Positions 48,478-59,760 of a stretch of DNA of 64,000 nucleotides are shown here, piece by piece. Under the pieces are notes generated by a model. That model was not told the DNA's origin. It did no database searches and saw only the letters and a program-made list of their open reading frames with translations. Origin of the DNA: WHSO01 sp963732875. Lineage in GTDB: Bacteria > Pseudomonadota > Alphaproteobacteria > SMXQ01. The translations under genes and the position numbers were made by a program. The stretch is taken from the NCBI GenBank assembly GCA_963732875.1, contig CAVTBD010000002.1:1116001-1180000 (forward strand). Reading direction: 5' to 3'. Position 1 is the first letter of the stretch; each line of letters starts with the position of its first letter.

Positions 48478-48481
<4 letters not shown>
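47501..48481 (-). CDS. tadB: Flp pilus inner-membrane platform protein TadB
   Basis: 326 residues with N-terminal helix, two central helices (about 100-150) and a type II secretion F domain (QQQFPEAIDLMVRGLKSGLPI, VQRETGGNLGETLANLGDILR). Paralogue of TadC. ATG at 48481 overlaps the tadA stop by four bases. Confidence 0.93.
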
Positions 48482-50357
<1,876 letters not shown>

Positions 50358-50361
<4 letters not shown>

Positions 50362-51590
50362 GCCTTCTTACCCTTGAACAGCTTGCCGCCCCAGGATGCT
50401 TTCTTCCTGCCCGCCAACTCCTCTGGCGCGAACACGTCCCTGGCGAATTTCGAGACGACCGCAGCCGCCTTGCCCCGCCCGGCGGCAACCGGCCGCCCGC
50501 GCCCCTCCGAATCGCCGATCGCCTTGCGGTCGAGCGGGATCCGGGTGGTGAACGTCAGACCCAGGGTCTTTTCGAATTCCGCAATGGGAAGGTCGCCCTT
50601 GGCGGGCGGGCGCGTCTCGTTGCCGATCAGGCGCAGCCGCGCCTGGGGACCGTATTCCGCGACCAGCGCCCGCAGCCGGAGCGCGTCACGCATCGCCGCC
50701 AGCGAGAGGTCACTCACCAGTACCACCACGTCGGCGATCGAGATGAGGTCGGGCTGGCTCGCGACGGCGTCGCGGGGTACGTCGGCTATCACCCACTGGT
50801 ACGTGCGCAGCAGCTCTTCCGCCAGCACCTTGAGCGCGTCGGGCCGCATCGGTGGAGCCGCGGCGAGCGGCGCCTCGGTGGCGAACAGGGCGAGCTTGTC
50901 GCCGACGCCCACCGAGGCACGCTCGAGGAACAGCGGATCGATGCGGTCGGGGTCGGCCAGCATGTCGGAGACGCCGGTGCCGGGCTCCGCGTCGAACGTC
51001 AGGGCGCCCGTGCCGAAGCGCAGGTCGAGATCGAACAAGGCCGTCTTATGGTCGAATTTCTCGGCGGCGAGCCAGGCCATGGAGGTGGCGAACATGGTGG
51101 CGCCGACGCCGCCGCGCGTGCCGGTAACCAGCATCAGTCTGCCGTGGCGTCGCGACTGGGTCTCGGCAGCGGTGCCGGCCGCTTCGGACACCGCCCGCAG
51201 GATATCGGCAGTCGTGACGGGCTTGACCAGGTAGTCCACCATCCCCGCCGCCACCAGACCGCGGTACAGCTTGACGTCGTTGGCCGTGCCGAACGCGACC
51301 ACGCGCGTCCCCGGATCGCATACGTCGGCGAGCGAATTGACGTCGGCGAGCGGATTGTCGCTCTCCGACAGGTCGATGAACAGCAGGTCCGGCGACAGGC
51401 CGCCGGTCAGATGCTCGATGGCGGCGCCGATGCCGCCGGCCTCGACCAGGGGCTGACGCCAGCCAGAATCGGCGGCGATCCGCACCACCGTCTGGCGCGT
51501 GACGTCGTCGCACAGAAACGCCATCACCCGTGAGAACGACTGACTCGCGGGCCGCGCGGCCGAACGGTCGAGGCTGAGCGCTTCGCTCAT
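50358..51590 (-). CDS. cpaE: Flp pilus localisation protein TadZ/CpaE
   Basis: 410 residues: a receiver-like domain (about 20-140; LLFIDLSES, VDYLVKPVTTADIL) followed by a MinD-type ATPase domain. The deviant Walker A reads GTRGGVGAT, with Arg in place of the usual signature lysine, as in other atypical TadZ proteins. It positions the pilus machine at a pole. Overlaps cpaD by four bases. C-terminus is basic. Confidence 0.9.
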
Positions 51591-52258
51591 TTGCTCACTC
51601 CGGAGCTATCGATCGGCGTGATCTTGCCGTCGCGGTAGCGCTTGACGGCGGCGGCCTCGCGCTCGCCTTCGGCATCGCCCTCGTCATGGCCCTGCACCAG
51701 GTCATGGGGATCGGCGACCATCATGCCGAGATTGACGGCGGTGGCGCAGCCGAAATTGGACGCTACGGTATTGGCATAATCGGCGTGGGCGGGCTTGCGC
51801 CAATCGGGGCAATTCGGCGTGTTCACCACGAAGCGATGCACCAGCACACGGATGGCACCCGGCGCGGGCGCCCCGGCCCACTCGGCGCTCGGCAACACCA
51901 TCGGGTCGAGCCCCTGGCGATTGAGGTACTGGGCGATGCCCTGGGCACGACGGGTCGCGATCGGGTTGGGATGGTCGGCGGAAGCGACCACGTAGACCCG
52001 ATCGCCGTAGCCGATCTGGTTGCGCGCGAGAAACGCCTCGAGGCTGTCGAGGGCGGGCCTGTCCATCTGCACGGACGATTGTGCGAAGGCAACGTCGTGG
52101 TCGAGGTGCACCAGTTCCAGGCGGTTGGCCTTGGGCGATGCCGCCGAAGACCAAGGTGTGGCGTCGGTGCCGCAACCCGCGGTCAGCAGGGCCAGGGCGA
52201 CCACGGCACCCAGAAGCCGGACGCGGCGCAGTCGGGCATGGCTGTCGTATTGGATCAT
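51587..52258 (-). CDS. cpaD: Flp pilus lipoprotein CpaD
   Basis: 223 residues, signal peptide with lipobox LLTAGC (Cys29). The CpaD family features VLVHRFVVNTPNCPDWRKPAH and SNFGCATAVNLGMMVADPHDLVQG are clear. It is an outer-membrane or periplasmic partner of the secretin. Confidence 0.93.
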   Translation of the reverse strand: MIQYDSHARLRRVRLLGAVVALALLTAGCGTDATPWSSAASPKANRLELVHLDHDVAFAQSSVQMDRPALDSLEAFLARNQIGYGDRVYVVASADHPNPIATRRAQGIAQYLNRQGLDPMVLPSAEWAGAPAPGAIRVLVHRFVVNTPNCPDWRKPAHADYANTVASNFGCATAVNLGMMVADPHDLVQGHDEGDAEGEREAAAVKRYRDGKITPIDSSGVSK

Positions 52259-52285
52259 TGCTCTCTCCTTAAGCTTCCCCGGGGC

Positions 52286-53692
52286 CTATTCGAGGGTGAA
52301 TCCGGCATTGCCCATCAACGCCTTGCCGCGGCGCTGGCGGATCGCCGGCTGCGCCTCCTGGAGCTGGGGCTGGTAGACATCGCCGTCCACAATCCGGCTG
52401 CCATCGGACGGCACTACCAGGCCGTCGGTCGGCAGTTGCAGGCGCGCGGTGGCGACCGGGCGGACGGTATAGGGCGTGACGATGATCACGAGCTCGGTTT
52501 CGTCGCGCTGGAACTTGTCGGAGCGGAACAGGGTCCCCAGCACCGGCAGGTCGGCGAGGCCGGGGAACTTGCGCAGGTCGCGGGTGACGTTGTTCTGAAT
52601 CAGGCCGGCGATGGCGAAGCTCTGGCCGGAAGCGAGCTCGACGGTAGTCTCGGCGCGGCGCGTGGCGAGCGCCGGCACGGCGATGTTGTTGAGCCGCACC
52701 TCGCCCGTGGTGCTGATCTGGCTCACCTCGGGGCGGACCTTCAGGCTGATGCGTCCCTGGTCGAGGATGGTCGGCGTGAACGCGAGCGTAACACCGAACT
52801 TCTTGTACTCGATGGTAAGCGTGTCGCCCTGCTGGGGCACGACGATCGGGAACTCGCCGCCGGCAAGGAAGCTCGCGGTCTCGCCCGATACGGCGGTCAG
52901 GTTGGGCTCGGCCAGGACCGTCACCAGCCCCTCGCTCTCGAGCGCGTCGATCACGCCGTTGATGCTGAGCTTGCCGGTATTGACGCCGGCGGCCAGCGAG
53001 TCGGTCGAATCGGTTCGTGTGAGGAACTGGCCCGCCGCGAAGGCGGGATTCCCGGTAGCGAGACCGAAGGCAAAGGAGCCCGCCGAGATCAGTGCATCCC
53101 AGTTGATGCCGATGCGCTTGATGACGGAGCGGTTGACCTCGGCTATGCGCACCCGCAGGTTGACCTGGTTGGGTGCGCGCACCGAGAGACGGTTGATGAC
53201 GTTCTTGTCGCCGCCGACGAACCGCGCCGCAAGCGCGCGCGCGTCCTCCGACTGGCGGGCCGAGCGCACCACGCCCGACAGCATCACCGCATCGCCGACC
53301 GAGGAGACATCGATGGCATTGTGAGGGAACAGAGTGCCGATCGCGCTCCTGAGGTGCGACAGGTTGAGGCTGACGCTGACGCGCAGGTTGGCGAGGATGC
53401 GGTCGCGGCCGTCGACCGCGAACAGGGTGGTCTCGCCGGCCTGCTTGCCGAACACATAGACCAGCGTCGGCGACTTGACCTGCACATCGGCGATCTTGGG
53501 ATCGGCGATGAACACCGAGGTCGCGGCCGCGCCGAGGCGCACCAGTTGCCCCTTATTGAGCTCGATCGGCAGGAGCTTCTCCTCCGGCCCGATCGTCTCG
53601 ACATGGCGCGGATCCTTCTCCGCCGACGGATGCGCCACCGGCGTCAGCATGACGCCGGCAAAGGCAGCAAGTATGGCAAGGTTGCGGATCAT
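52286..53692 (-). CDS. cpaC: Flp pilus outer-membrane secretin CpaC/RcpA
   Basis: 468 residues. Signal peptide (to about 24), a pilus N-terminal domain (GAAATSVFIADPKIADVQV, residues 50-75), a BON-like segment, and the secretin domain (VTVLAEPNLTAVSGETASFLAGGEFPI; GQSFAIAGLIQNNVTRDLRK). It forms the gated outer-membrane channel for the pilus. Follows cpaB by 33 nt. Confidence 0.95.
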   Translation of the reverse strand: MIRNLAILAAFAGVMLTPVAHPSAEKDPRHVETIGPEEKLLPIELNKGQLVRLGAAATSVFIADPKIADVQVKSPTLVYVFGKQAGETTLFAVDGRDRILANLRVSVSLNLSHLRSAIGTLFPHNAIDVSSVGDAVMLSGVVRSARQSEDARALAARFVGGDKNVINRLSVRAPNQVNLRVRIAEVNRSVIKRIGINWDALISAGSFAFGLATGNPAFAAGQFLTRTDSTDSLAAGVNTGKLSINGVIDALESEGLVTVLAEPNLTAVSGETASFLAGGEFPIVVPQQGDTLTIEYKKFGVTLAFTPTILDQGRISLKVRPEVSQISTTGEVRLNNIAVPALATRRAETTVELASGQSFAIAGLIQNNVTRDLRKFPGLADLPVLGTLFRSDKFQRDETELVIIVTPYTVRPVATARLQLPTDGLVVPSDGSRIVDGDVYQPQLQEAQPAIRQRRGKALMGNAGFTLE

Positions 53693-53725
53693 GGTCCCTC
53701 CTGGTCCCTCACGAGAAGTTCCTGC

Positions 53726-54817
53726 CTAGAACTTCTGTTCCTCGGTCTTGTCGCCGTGCATCACGCGCACGGTGCGGCTCTGGCCGCGGTCGTTCCAGGT
53801 GAGCGCACGGCTCACCTCGGAATCGAGCGTGATGCCAGGGCGTTCACGGCGCTGTACGGCCTTGGGCGCGGGCGCCACGGGCGCCGCGGTCTTGGCCGGG
53901 CCCGCCGCCGCGGCATCGAACAGCTGCACCGGGCGGTCCCCCGCGGCACCGGTCGCGCCCGCAGGCGGCTCGGCCGCCTCGGCGCTGGAGATCGGGGCCA
54001 GAGACGAGCCGGAATCGGCGACGGCGCCGGGACGCGCGCCCGTGCCGGCCGGCACGGCAGCGGCGACCGGCGCGGTCTTGTCCTTGGTCTTGGTCTTATC
54101 CTTGCCCTTGTCCTCGGGCTGGGCCTCGCGCGCGATCGGCCGCAGGCTGAGCGATATCCTGCCGATGCTGGCGATGATCCCGATCTTCTCCACTTGCTTC
54201 GGCGTCACCTCGAAGGTCACGGTCTTGGCAACCGAAGCCTTGCCCTTCTGATCGTCCGTCTTCTGGTCGACGGCAAGCACACGAATGTCCTGAAGAACGG
54301 TTTCGCTGACGTGATGGGTGCTGCGTCCGTCGGCGCTGCGCACGGTATGGGTCAGCACCATGTCGACGCGATCCCCCGGAAACACGAACCCGGAAATGCC
54401 CGAAATCGCGTTGACCTGGATCGACACCGCCCGCATGCCGGGCTCCAGCACCGCGGCGAGGAAGCCCTGCTCGCCCGGGCGCACGACCAGGGCATCGGTG
54501 ACCGGCTGCCCGGCGGCGAGCCCGGTACGCACCACGGCCCCGTCGAAGTCCTCGGGCTTGCGCTTGCCCTTCTGCACATAGGTCGGCGCCAGCGCGCCCT
54601 TGGGCCAGCCCTGCCAGCGCAGGTCCTGGGCCTTGATGAAATGGCCCGCCGGCGTGTCGTTCTTGGCCACCAGCACGTAATAGGCGAAGCCCCTGTCGCC
54701 CTTGATCGCCGCTTTCTGGGCGTTGAGCCAGCCACGCGCGAACAATGCGGTGGCCGCCGCCGCCAGCAGCGCGACGCCGATCATCAGGACTGTCCGCATG
54801 TTCATGTTGAAGATCAT
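53726..54817 (-). CDS. cpaB: Flp pilus assembly protein CpaB/RcpC
   Basis: 363 residues from ATG at 54817 (MIFNMNMRTVLMIGV), GGAGG eight bases before. One N-terminal membrane helix, a SAF domain (GHFIKAQDLRWQGWP, PVTDALVVRPGEQGFLAAVL) and an Ala/Pro-rich C-terminal half. It links secretin and inner platform, probably contacting peptidoglycan. Confidence 0.92.
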   Translation of the reverse strand: MIFNMNMRTVLMIGVALLAAAATALFARGWLNAQKAAIKGDRGFAYYVLVAKNDTPAGHFIKAQDLRWQGWPKGALAPTYVQKGKRKPEDFDGAVVRTGLAAGQPVTDALVVRPGEQGFLAAVLEPGMRAVSIQVNAISGISGFVFPGDRVDMVLTHTVRSADGRSTHHVSETVLQDIRVLAVDQKTDDQKGKASVAKTVTFEVTPKQVEKIGIIASIGRISLSLRPIAREAQPEDKGKDKTKTKDKTAPVAAAVPAGTGARPGAVADSGSSLAPISSAEAAEPPAGATGAAGDRPVQLFDAAAAGPAKTAAPVAPAPKAVQRRERPGITLDSEVSRALTWNDRGQSRTVRVMHGDKTEEQKF

Positions 54818-54877
54818 GGCCTGGGCCTCCGGGTCATTGCTGGCGGCGAGGCATGGGTGCCACGCCACCACGCGCCG

Positions 54878-55417
54878 CTAGAAAAGGATGTCGCCGAAAA
54901 ACAGCCGGTAGGCGACGAACAGGCCGCCGACGGAGATCGCCATCCCGAACGGCACCGTGCTCTTGAGCGCGCTCATCAGCGCGACGGAAACGGCGAGAAC
55001 GGGCGCACCTGCGGCGGGCTGCATCATGAGATTGCGCGTGAAGCGGAACAGCAGGACCGAAAGCGCCAGCACGCCGCCCGCAAGCAGGGTCAGGAACAGG
55101 AACGGCATGGCAAGGCCGGGCCCCGCCCATAGCGTCACCGCGGCGAACAGCTTGACGTCGCCGCCGCCGACGAAGCGCATGGCGAACAGCGCCGCGCCCA
55201 AGGCGAAGGCGCCCGCGCCGAGCCCGGCCGACAGCACCAGCGGGCCGACCAAACTGCCGCCCGCCAGCCTGGCGGCCGCCCAGGCGAGCCACAACCCTGC
55301 CACGGCGGTCGACACCCGGTTCGGGATGACGAGATTATGGATATCGCTCGTCGCCGCCCAGATCAGCAGGCCGGCGAAAGACACCACGAGAAACTGCTCA
55401 ATCATACTCAACATCAT
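54878..55417 (-). CDS. cpaA: Prepilin peptidase CpaA/TadV
   Basis: 179 residues, about six membrane helices. The aspartyl protease residues are in TSDIHNLVIPNRVS (near residue 24) and FVGGGDVKLF (near 85-94). It cleaves Flp and pseudopilin leaders. Start ATG 55417 (a second ATG follows immediately); the upstream frame is unlikely to be coding. Confidence 0.92.
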   Translation of the reverse strand: MMLSMIEQFLVVSFAGLLIWAATSDIHNLVIPNRVSTAVAGLWLAWAAARLAGGSLVGPLVLSAGLGAGAFALGAALFAMRFVGGGDVKLFAAVTLWAGPGLAMPFLFLTLLAGGVLALSVLLFRFTRNLMMQPAAGAPVLAVSVALMSALKSTVPFGMAISVGGLFVAYRLFFGDILF

Positions 55418-55618
55418 CGGATCACCTGCGGCCCCGGAGGGCCTGTTCGGAGCCGGCGCGTTCGGCGCGGCTCGCATGTTAGAGGTTACCCGACGCCTGC
55501 CACTGTCACGGCCGCACGCTTCTTATGTGTTGTGGCGGCGGGAACTTGCCGCCGACGGCGCCGTCCGTTCGGAAACGCGTTACGCAAAGCACATCCTTGA
55601 AAAAGCCTCCGGAAAATC

Positions 55619-55668
55619 GGGGGAGCGGGTCCGTGTGGCGGTGGGGTGGCCGTGCGGCCCGCTCCCCC
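55619..55668 (-). terminator. GC-rich inverted repeat after flp
   Basis: An 11-base stem (GGGGGAGCGGG at 55619-55629, CCCGCTCCCCC at 55658-55668) with a 28-base loop, between the flp and cpaA genes. No U-run follows, so it may be a partial terminator or stabiliser that makes the pilin mRNA more abundant than the downstream assembly genes. Confidence 0.5.
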
Positions 55669-55708
55669 AGGAGGCATCATGCTCTCAGTGTAAAAAACGC
55701 CGCGTCGT

Positions 55709-55888
55709 TTACGGGCTGACGGCCTGTTGCAGGTCGGTGGACACCGTGTTGAACATGGCCTTCAGCGAGGTGCCCACGCTGGTCAGGGCGGTGATAGCGG
55801 CAACGGAGACCAAAGCGGCGATGAGGCCGTACTCGATCATGGTTGCGCCGAACTCGTCGCGCAGAAGATTGCGGATGGTAGTGATCAT
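55709..55888 (-). CDS. flp: Flp/Fap-type pilin
   Basis: 59 residues, the major pilin. The leader MITTIRNLLRDEFG is cut before ATMIEYGLIAALVSVA, the Flp signature with the invariant Glu and Tyr; a hydrophobic helix follows. GGAGG lies ten bases before ATG at 55888. Own promoter upstream. Encoded ahead of cpaA in the same direction. Confidence 0.95.
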   Translation of the reverse strand: MITTIRNLLRDEFGATMIEYGLIAALVSVAAITALTSVGTSLKAMFNTVSTDLQQAVSP

Positions 55889-56302
55889 GGTACTTCCTCC
55901 AAGTTAGAGCTCATCGCCGGGCCCGATATCGGCTCACCCAGCAACGATGACAGAATTATGCTTGGCACCCGAAATCGTCAAACAGTATCGCTTTGGAGTT
56001 AATTAATATAATTGGTAAATATCCTCGTCATTTCTTTTCTATTTCCGGGAAAAGACGCATAAAATTTTAGGCGGCGGGCACCGCGGCAGTCCCCGACAGG
56101 CCCACCGGGCACGTCAAAAAATGCCCTGATTTCCTATATTAAAGAACGGTAAACGGCCCTGCGCATGTCCGCGGCGGCTTTGATCCGCCTTTGAAGAAAA
56201 TCGAAATCAATACTTGATGTCGTAGAAATTATACTTTGTTAGCATCCCCCCGTTCCTCACACACGCGGCCCTCGCGGCCGCCGGTTCAACGGAGCGGATC
56301 TC
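55889..56302. other. AT-rich divergent intergenic region between flp and tadG
   Basis: 414 bp. Holds the flp promoter on the minus strand near 55953-55981 and, on the plus strand, a -10-like TATACT at 56230-56235 without a clear -35. The 55980-56240 part is strikingly AT-rich compared with the rest of the window. Confidence 0.7.
55953..55981 (-). promoter_or_regulatory. Predicted sigma-70 promoter of flp
   Basis: Minus strand TTGACG (55981-55976), 17-base spacer, TAATTC (55958-55953). Start of transcription near 55946 leaves a leader of about 58 nt before the flp ATG. Confidence 0.65.
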
Positions 56303-57799
56303 ATGGAACGCGAGACAGCGCGCAAGCCCCGGTTCGCCGGGATCGATCGCCTCGGCCGGCGCGTCCGGCGGCTGTTCAAGGCTCTCGGCGCGGGCCGGCG
56401 CGGTGCAGTAGTGACCTACCTCGCCGTGGCGGTGGTGCCGCTGGTCGGATTCCTCGGCCTCGCCGTGGACACGACCCGCGGCTACCTCGTCAAGGCGCAG
56501 CTCTCCCAGGCGCTGGACGCCGCCGGCCTCGCCGGCGGGCGCGTGATCTTCTCGGACAATCTCGGGTCCGACATCCAGATGTACTTCAACGCCAACTTTC
56601 CGCCGGGCTTCATGGGCGCGACCGTGACCGGGCCTGACTTCACGGTGAGTCCCGACAACGAGAAGGTGACGCTCTCGGCGAGCGCCGTGATCCCCACCAC
56701 CTTTATGCGCGTGCTGGGTGAGACCACCATGAACGTCGCCGCCTCGACCGAGGTCACGCGCGAGACCACCATGCTCGACGTCGTGCTCGCCATCGACATG
56801 TCGGGCTCGATGGGCTCGACCGATGCCGGCGGCGGGTTGTCGCGCATTCAGGCGGCTCGCAACGCCGCCCTCGAGCTGGTCGACATCCTGTTCGGCTCCG
56901 ACAGCGAGAAGGACCTGCTCAACATCGGCGTCGTGCCGTGGAACTCCAAGGTCAACGTGACCCAGGAAGGGATCACCTTCGATCCCGCCCAGACCACGAC
57001 CGTCACGGTCCCCACCTTCACCAACCCGCTGACGGGCACCGCGCAGTCCCAGGTCTATTACGCCAACAACTCCCCGGTGCAGCTCATCAACCCGCCGCCC
57101 ACGGGCTGGAAAGGGTGCGTCTATTCGCGCTTCCTCAACGACGGCCTCGCCGACACCGACGCCGACGACAAGAAGTATGAGTATTCCTTCGGCACCGGCG
57201 ACTGGAACGCCTGGGAACCGATCGGGCCCGAGGGCGAGCCGGTGTCCGGCTGGGGAAAATGTTCCGGCGCGGTCAACAACCAGGAATGCACGCCGTGCCT
57301 TTCGCACGGCATCACACCCATGACCCATGTCAAGCAGACCATCACCGACGCCATCAACGCGCTCACCAGCCCGACCGGCAATACCAACCTGCCGGCGGGG
57401 CTCGGCTGGGCATGGCGCACCCTCATGCCGGGCAAGCCGTTCGACCAAGCCGATCCCGCGCCCCAGATCCGGCGCCAGCAGGCGATCGTGCTGCTGACCG
57501 ACGGCGAGAACGTGGGCGGCTCGGGCGACGGCTACAAGGCGGTGTTCGGCACCGGCTCCACGGCGCAACCCGCCATGGATGACCGCCTGCGGGCCGTAGC
57601 CGCCGCGGTCAAGGCGGAAGGCGTGATCATCTACACCATCCAGTTCGCCAACTCGGGCACCTCAAGCCAGGCGCTCCTCAAGGAGATCGCCTCGGGCCCC
57701 GATTCGCCCTTCTATCACTACGCGCCGGACGCCGCGACGCTGGAGCAGGTGTTCAAGGAAGTCGCCAACAATCTGTCCGAGCTCCGGCTGTCGAAGTAA
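56303..57799 (+). CDS. tadG: TadG-like pseudopilin with von Willebrand A domain
   Basis: 498 residues. N-terminal membrane helix of TadE/TadG type (RRGAVVTYLAVAVVPLVGFL, about 33-52), then a vWA domain with the metal site DMSGS (165-169) and DGEN later (LLTDGENVGG). Six or so cysteines lie in the insert around 275-330. Minor pilin or adhesin presented by the Flp machine. GGAG lies eight bases before ATG. Confidence 0.9.
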   Translation: MERETARKPRFAGIDRLGRRVRRLFKALGAGRRGAVVTYLAVAVVPLVGFLGLAVDTTRGYLVKAQLSQALDAAGLAGGRVIFSDNLGSDIQMYFNANFPPGFMGATVTGPDFTVSPDNEKVTLSASAVIPTTFMRVLGETTMNVAASTEVTRETTMLDVVLAIDMSGSMGSTDAGGGLSRIQAARNAALELVDILFGSDSEKDLLNIGVVPWNSKVNVTQEGITFDPAQTTTVTVPTFTNPLTGTAQSQVYYANNSPVQLINPPPTGWKGCVYSRFLNDGLADTDADDKKYEYSFGTGDWNAWEPIGPEGEPVSGWGKCSGAVNNQECTPCLSHGITPMTHVKQTITDAINALTSPTGNTNLPAGLGWAWRTLMPGKPFDQADPAPQIRRQQAIVLLTDGENVGGSGDGYKAVFGTGSTAQPAMDDRLRAVAAAVKAEGVIIYTIQFANSGTSSQALLKEIASGPDSPFYHYAPDAATLEQVFKEVANNLSELRLSK

Positions 57800-57819
57800 G
57801 CCGGTGCCGCGCAAACGGC

Positions 57820-57855
57820 AGGGCCCACGCCGGTGTCGGCGCGGGCCCTTTCCTT
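57820..57855. terminator. Terminator between tadG and tadE
   Basis: AGGGCCC and GGGCCCT arms enclose an inner GC hairpin (ACGCCGGTGTCGGCGC), followed on the plus strand by TTCCTT. Serves tadG and perhaps the convergent tadE gene. Confidence 0.7.
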
Positions 57856-57870
57856 ACGGGTATCGCCCTG

Positions 57871-58482
57871 CTACGGCGAGAGGGCGGCGAGCGATCCGAA
57901 GCGCGGGCGGAACATCGCGCGATGATAGAGCACCTGCTCCCCGACGATGCCGGCGGTGAACAACGGCGCATAGTCGTAATAGACCTCGGCGACGATGACG
58001 CTTTCGCCGTCGCGCACGACGAAACCCGACGGCAGGTCGGCGTCGGCCCCTTCGCTGCCGAACTTGCTGGTCTCGCCCGTCAGCGTGCCGCCGCCCATCC
58101 TCTGCCAGCCGATCTTCGGCGGATTGCCGCCGGTGGCGGCGATCGAAGATACGATGACGACCTCGTTGGACCCCGCCGTGAACGGTTCCATCACCGGCGT
58201 GACCGCCGCGAACAGCTGGGTGACGTCGGATTCGGTAAGGGTCTCGGCCTGGGACACGAGGTCGGCCATGGTGACCGCGGTGCGAGCCAGCTTCTGGCTG
58301 AGCAACGCATAGCGCGCGATCTCGCTGCCGCCGAGCGCGATCAGGATCATCACCGGCATGGCCATGGCGAACTCGGCGGCGATCGAACCGCCGCAGGCCC
58401 GCCGCAGACGGGCGAGCAACCCCCGCAGGCGCTGTGCCTTGCGGGCAGGCAAAACCGGAAAGGTCGTGAACGGGAATGCCAT
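57871..58482 (-). CDS. tadE: TadE-like pseudopilin
   Basis: 203 residues. The TadE N-terminal helix follows a basic leader: CGGSIAAEFAMAMPVMILIALG (split about 30-51), with the invariant Glu (E37) that binds the pilin N-terminus in relatives. The rest is a periplasmic domain with YYDYAPLFTAGIVG. Starts 12 bp after the second TadE-like gene. Confidence 0.88.
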   Translation of the reverse strand: MAFPFTTFPVLPARKAQRLRGLLARLRRACGGSIAAEFAMAMPVMILIALGGSEIARYALLSQKLARTAVTMADLVSQAETLTESDVTQLFAAVTPVMEPFTAGSNEVVIVSSIAATGGNPPKIGWQRMGGGTLTGETSKFGSEGADADLPSGFVVRDGESVIVAEVYYDYAPLFTAGIVGEQVLYHRAMFRPRFGSLAALSP

Positions 58483-58494
58483 GATGGTCTCGTC

Positions 58495-59110
58495 TCACGG
58501 TGCCGGCAGCGGCGGCGGCGGCGTGTCATAAGGTTCGTTGCGGACCGCGACCGACGCATGCAGCATGATATGGCCGTCTTGGCCGATGAACGGTGTCATC
58601 ACCGGGGTCAGCAACGGCCAGGCATAGGTAAGGCTGTAAACCACCACATCGCCGGGACCGCCCACGCCAGCCGCGCCCATGTCCGGGTCCCACTGGCCGT
58701 TGCCGTTGACGTCGGTATAGGAACTCGCCGAGGTCGTAGACGCCGTTGCCGTTCGCATCGACCCAGGGCTCGGGCTGGCCGACGTCGGTGAAGGTCGAAT
58801 AGACCTTGGTGGAGACGTCGCCGAGGTTCACCTTGACGAGCCCGATCCCGTCCCGGTTGACGATGTCGACGATCTGCTGCTCGCGGGACACCCCGGTAGG
58901 TGTGTAGCCGGTGATGCCGAAGCGCGAGGCCTCGCGCAGGCCGCCCTCCATCAGCGCGGTCGCGAACAGGATGCCCATCAGCTCCATGGTACCGGTGACG
59001 GCGATCAGCAGGATCGGGAACACGAAGCCGAACTCGACCAGCGCGGCCCCCCGCTGCGAGCGGCGGAGTCGGGCGAGCAGGCCCCGGCGGCGAATCCGTG
59101 CTGTTGTCAT
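58495..59110 (-). CDS. Second TadE/TadF-like pseudopilin (one frameshift)
   Basis: ATG at 59110 (MTTARIRRRGLLARLRRSQR) precedes GAALVEFGFVFPILLIAVTG, the TadE membrane helix with its Glu. One extra base near 58722 breaks the frame after YDLGEF; removing it gives 204 residues. The join creates two acidic loops (VDANGNGVYDLGE and YTDVNGNGQWDPDMG) like calcium-binding loops. The C-terminus is DTPPPPLPAP. Co-directional with tadE. Confidence 0.85.
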
Positions 59111-59255
59111 GCTGTATCCGGCAACAAGATAAAATTGCAGGTATTTCAGTAATACCCACATTATCCACGTTGCCGTGACGAAATACTATTTGTAACGGCT
59201 TGATTTTTATTCAAAAAGCACCGCGCAGGGGCCGTGGCGAACCCGCCGGATTGCG

Positions 59256-59567
59256 TCAGCCGCAGCGGCGCTGCTCCTTGAATTCATGGACTTTTTTAAG
59301 GGCCGACTGCTGCACGGTCGAGAACCACAGGGTCTTGAACTCGCCGCCCTCGGGCGGCGCGTGGGTGACGGTACAGCGGCCACTATCGATCCGCTTGACG
59401 ATGTAATAGGCGCTCGGCGTGTCGTCATCGCGTAGCACCGCCCACAGGCCGAAGCTCATCACCGCGAAAGCGAAGGCCCAGGTGGCAATGGCGTAGCGCT
59501 GGATAGTCCCGGCGCGCGGTTTGGCCCGGGCCCCGGCCTGGAAACCGGTGGCGGTAGCGGTGGTCAT
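59256..59567 (-). CDS. Small single-pass membrane protein, unknown function
   Basis: 103 residues from ATG at 59567 with GGAGG upstream. Basic N-terminus, one membrane helix (ATWAFAFAVMSFGLWAVL, about 28-45), then a periplasmic domain with two cysteines (GRCTVTHAPPEGG, EQRRCG) that may pair. Lies upstream of the TadE-like genes on the same strand. I recognise no family. Confidence 0.6.
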   Translation of the reverse strand: MTTATATGFQAGARAKPRAGTIQRYAIATWAFAFAVMSFGLWAVLRDDDTPSAYYIVKRIDSGRCTVTHAPPEGGEFKTLWFSTVQQSALKKVHEFKEQRRCG

Positions 59568-59760
59568 GGCACCCCCCTCCAACTTTGAGTAAAATTTTCA
59601 CAAAAAACAGTAATAATTATGTATTCGTAACTGTTTTTATTATACATTTATTTCGTCCACGAAAAAGCATTTTCTTTGCATATTATGATAGGTGGGTCCT
59701 GTCCCCTCCGGGCGGCGATGGCAATTGTGCGCCGCACGAGAACCCTCTAAAGAAAACCCC

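Noticed and set aside
51686..55132. A plus-strand open frame of about 1150 codons antisense to cpaD, cpaC and cpaB
   Set aside because: Shadow of three well-supported tad genes, with no family features.
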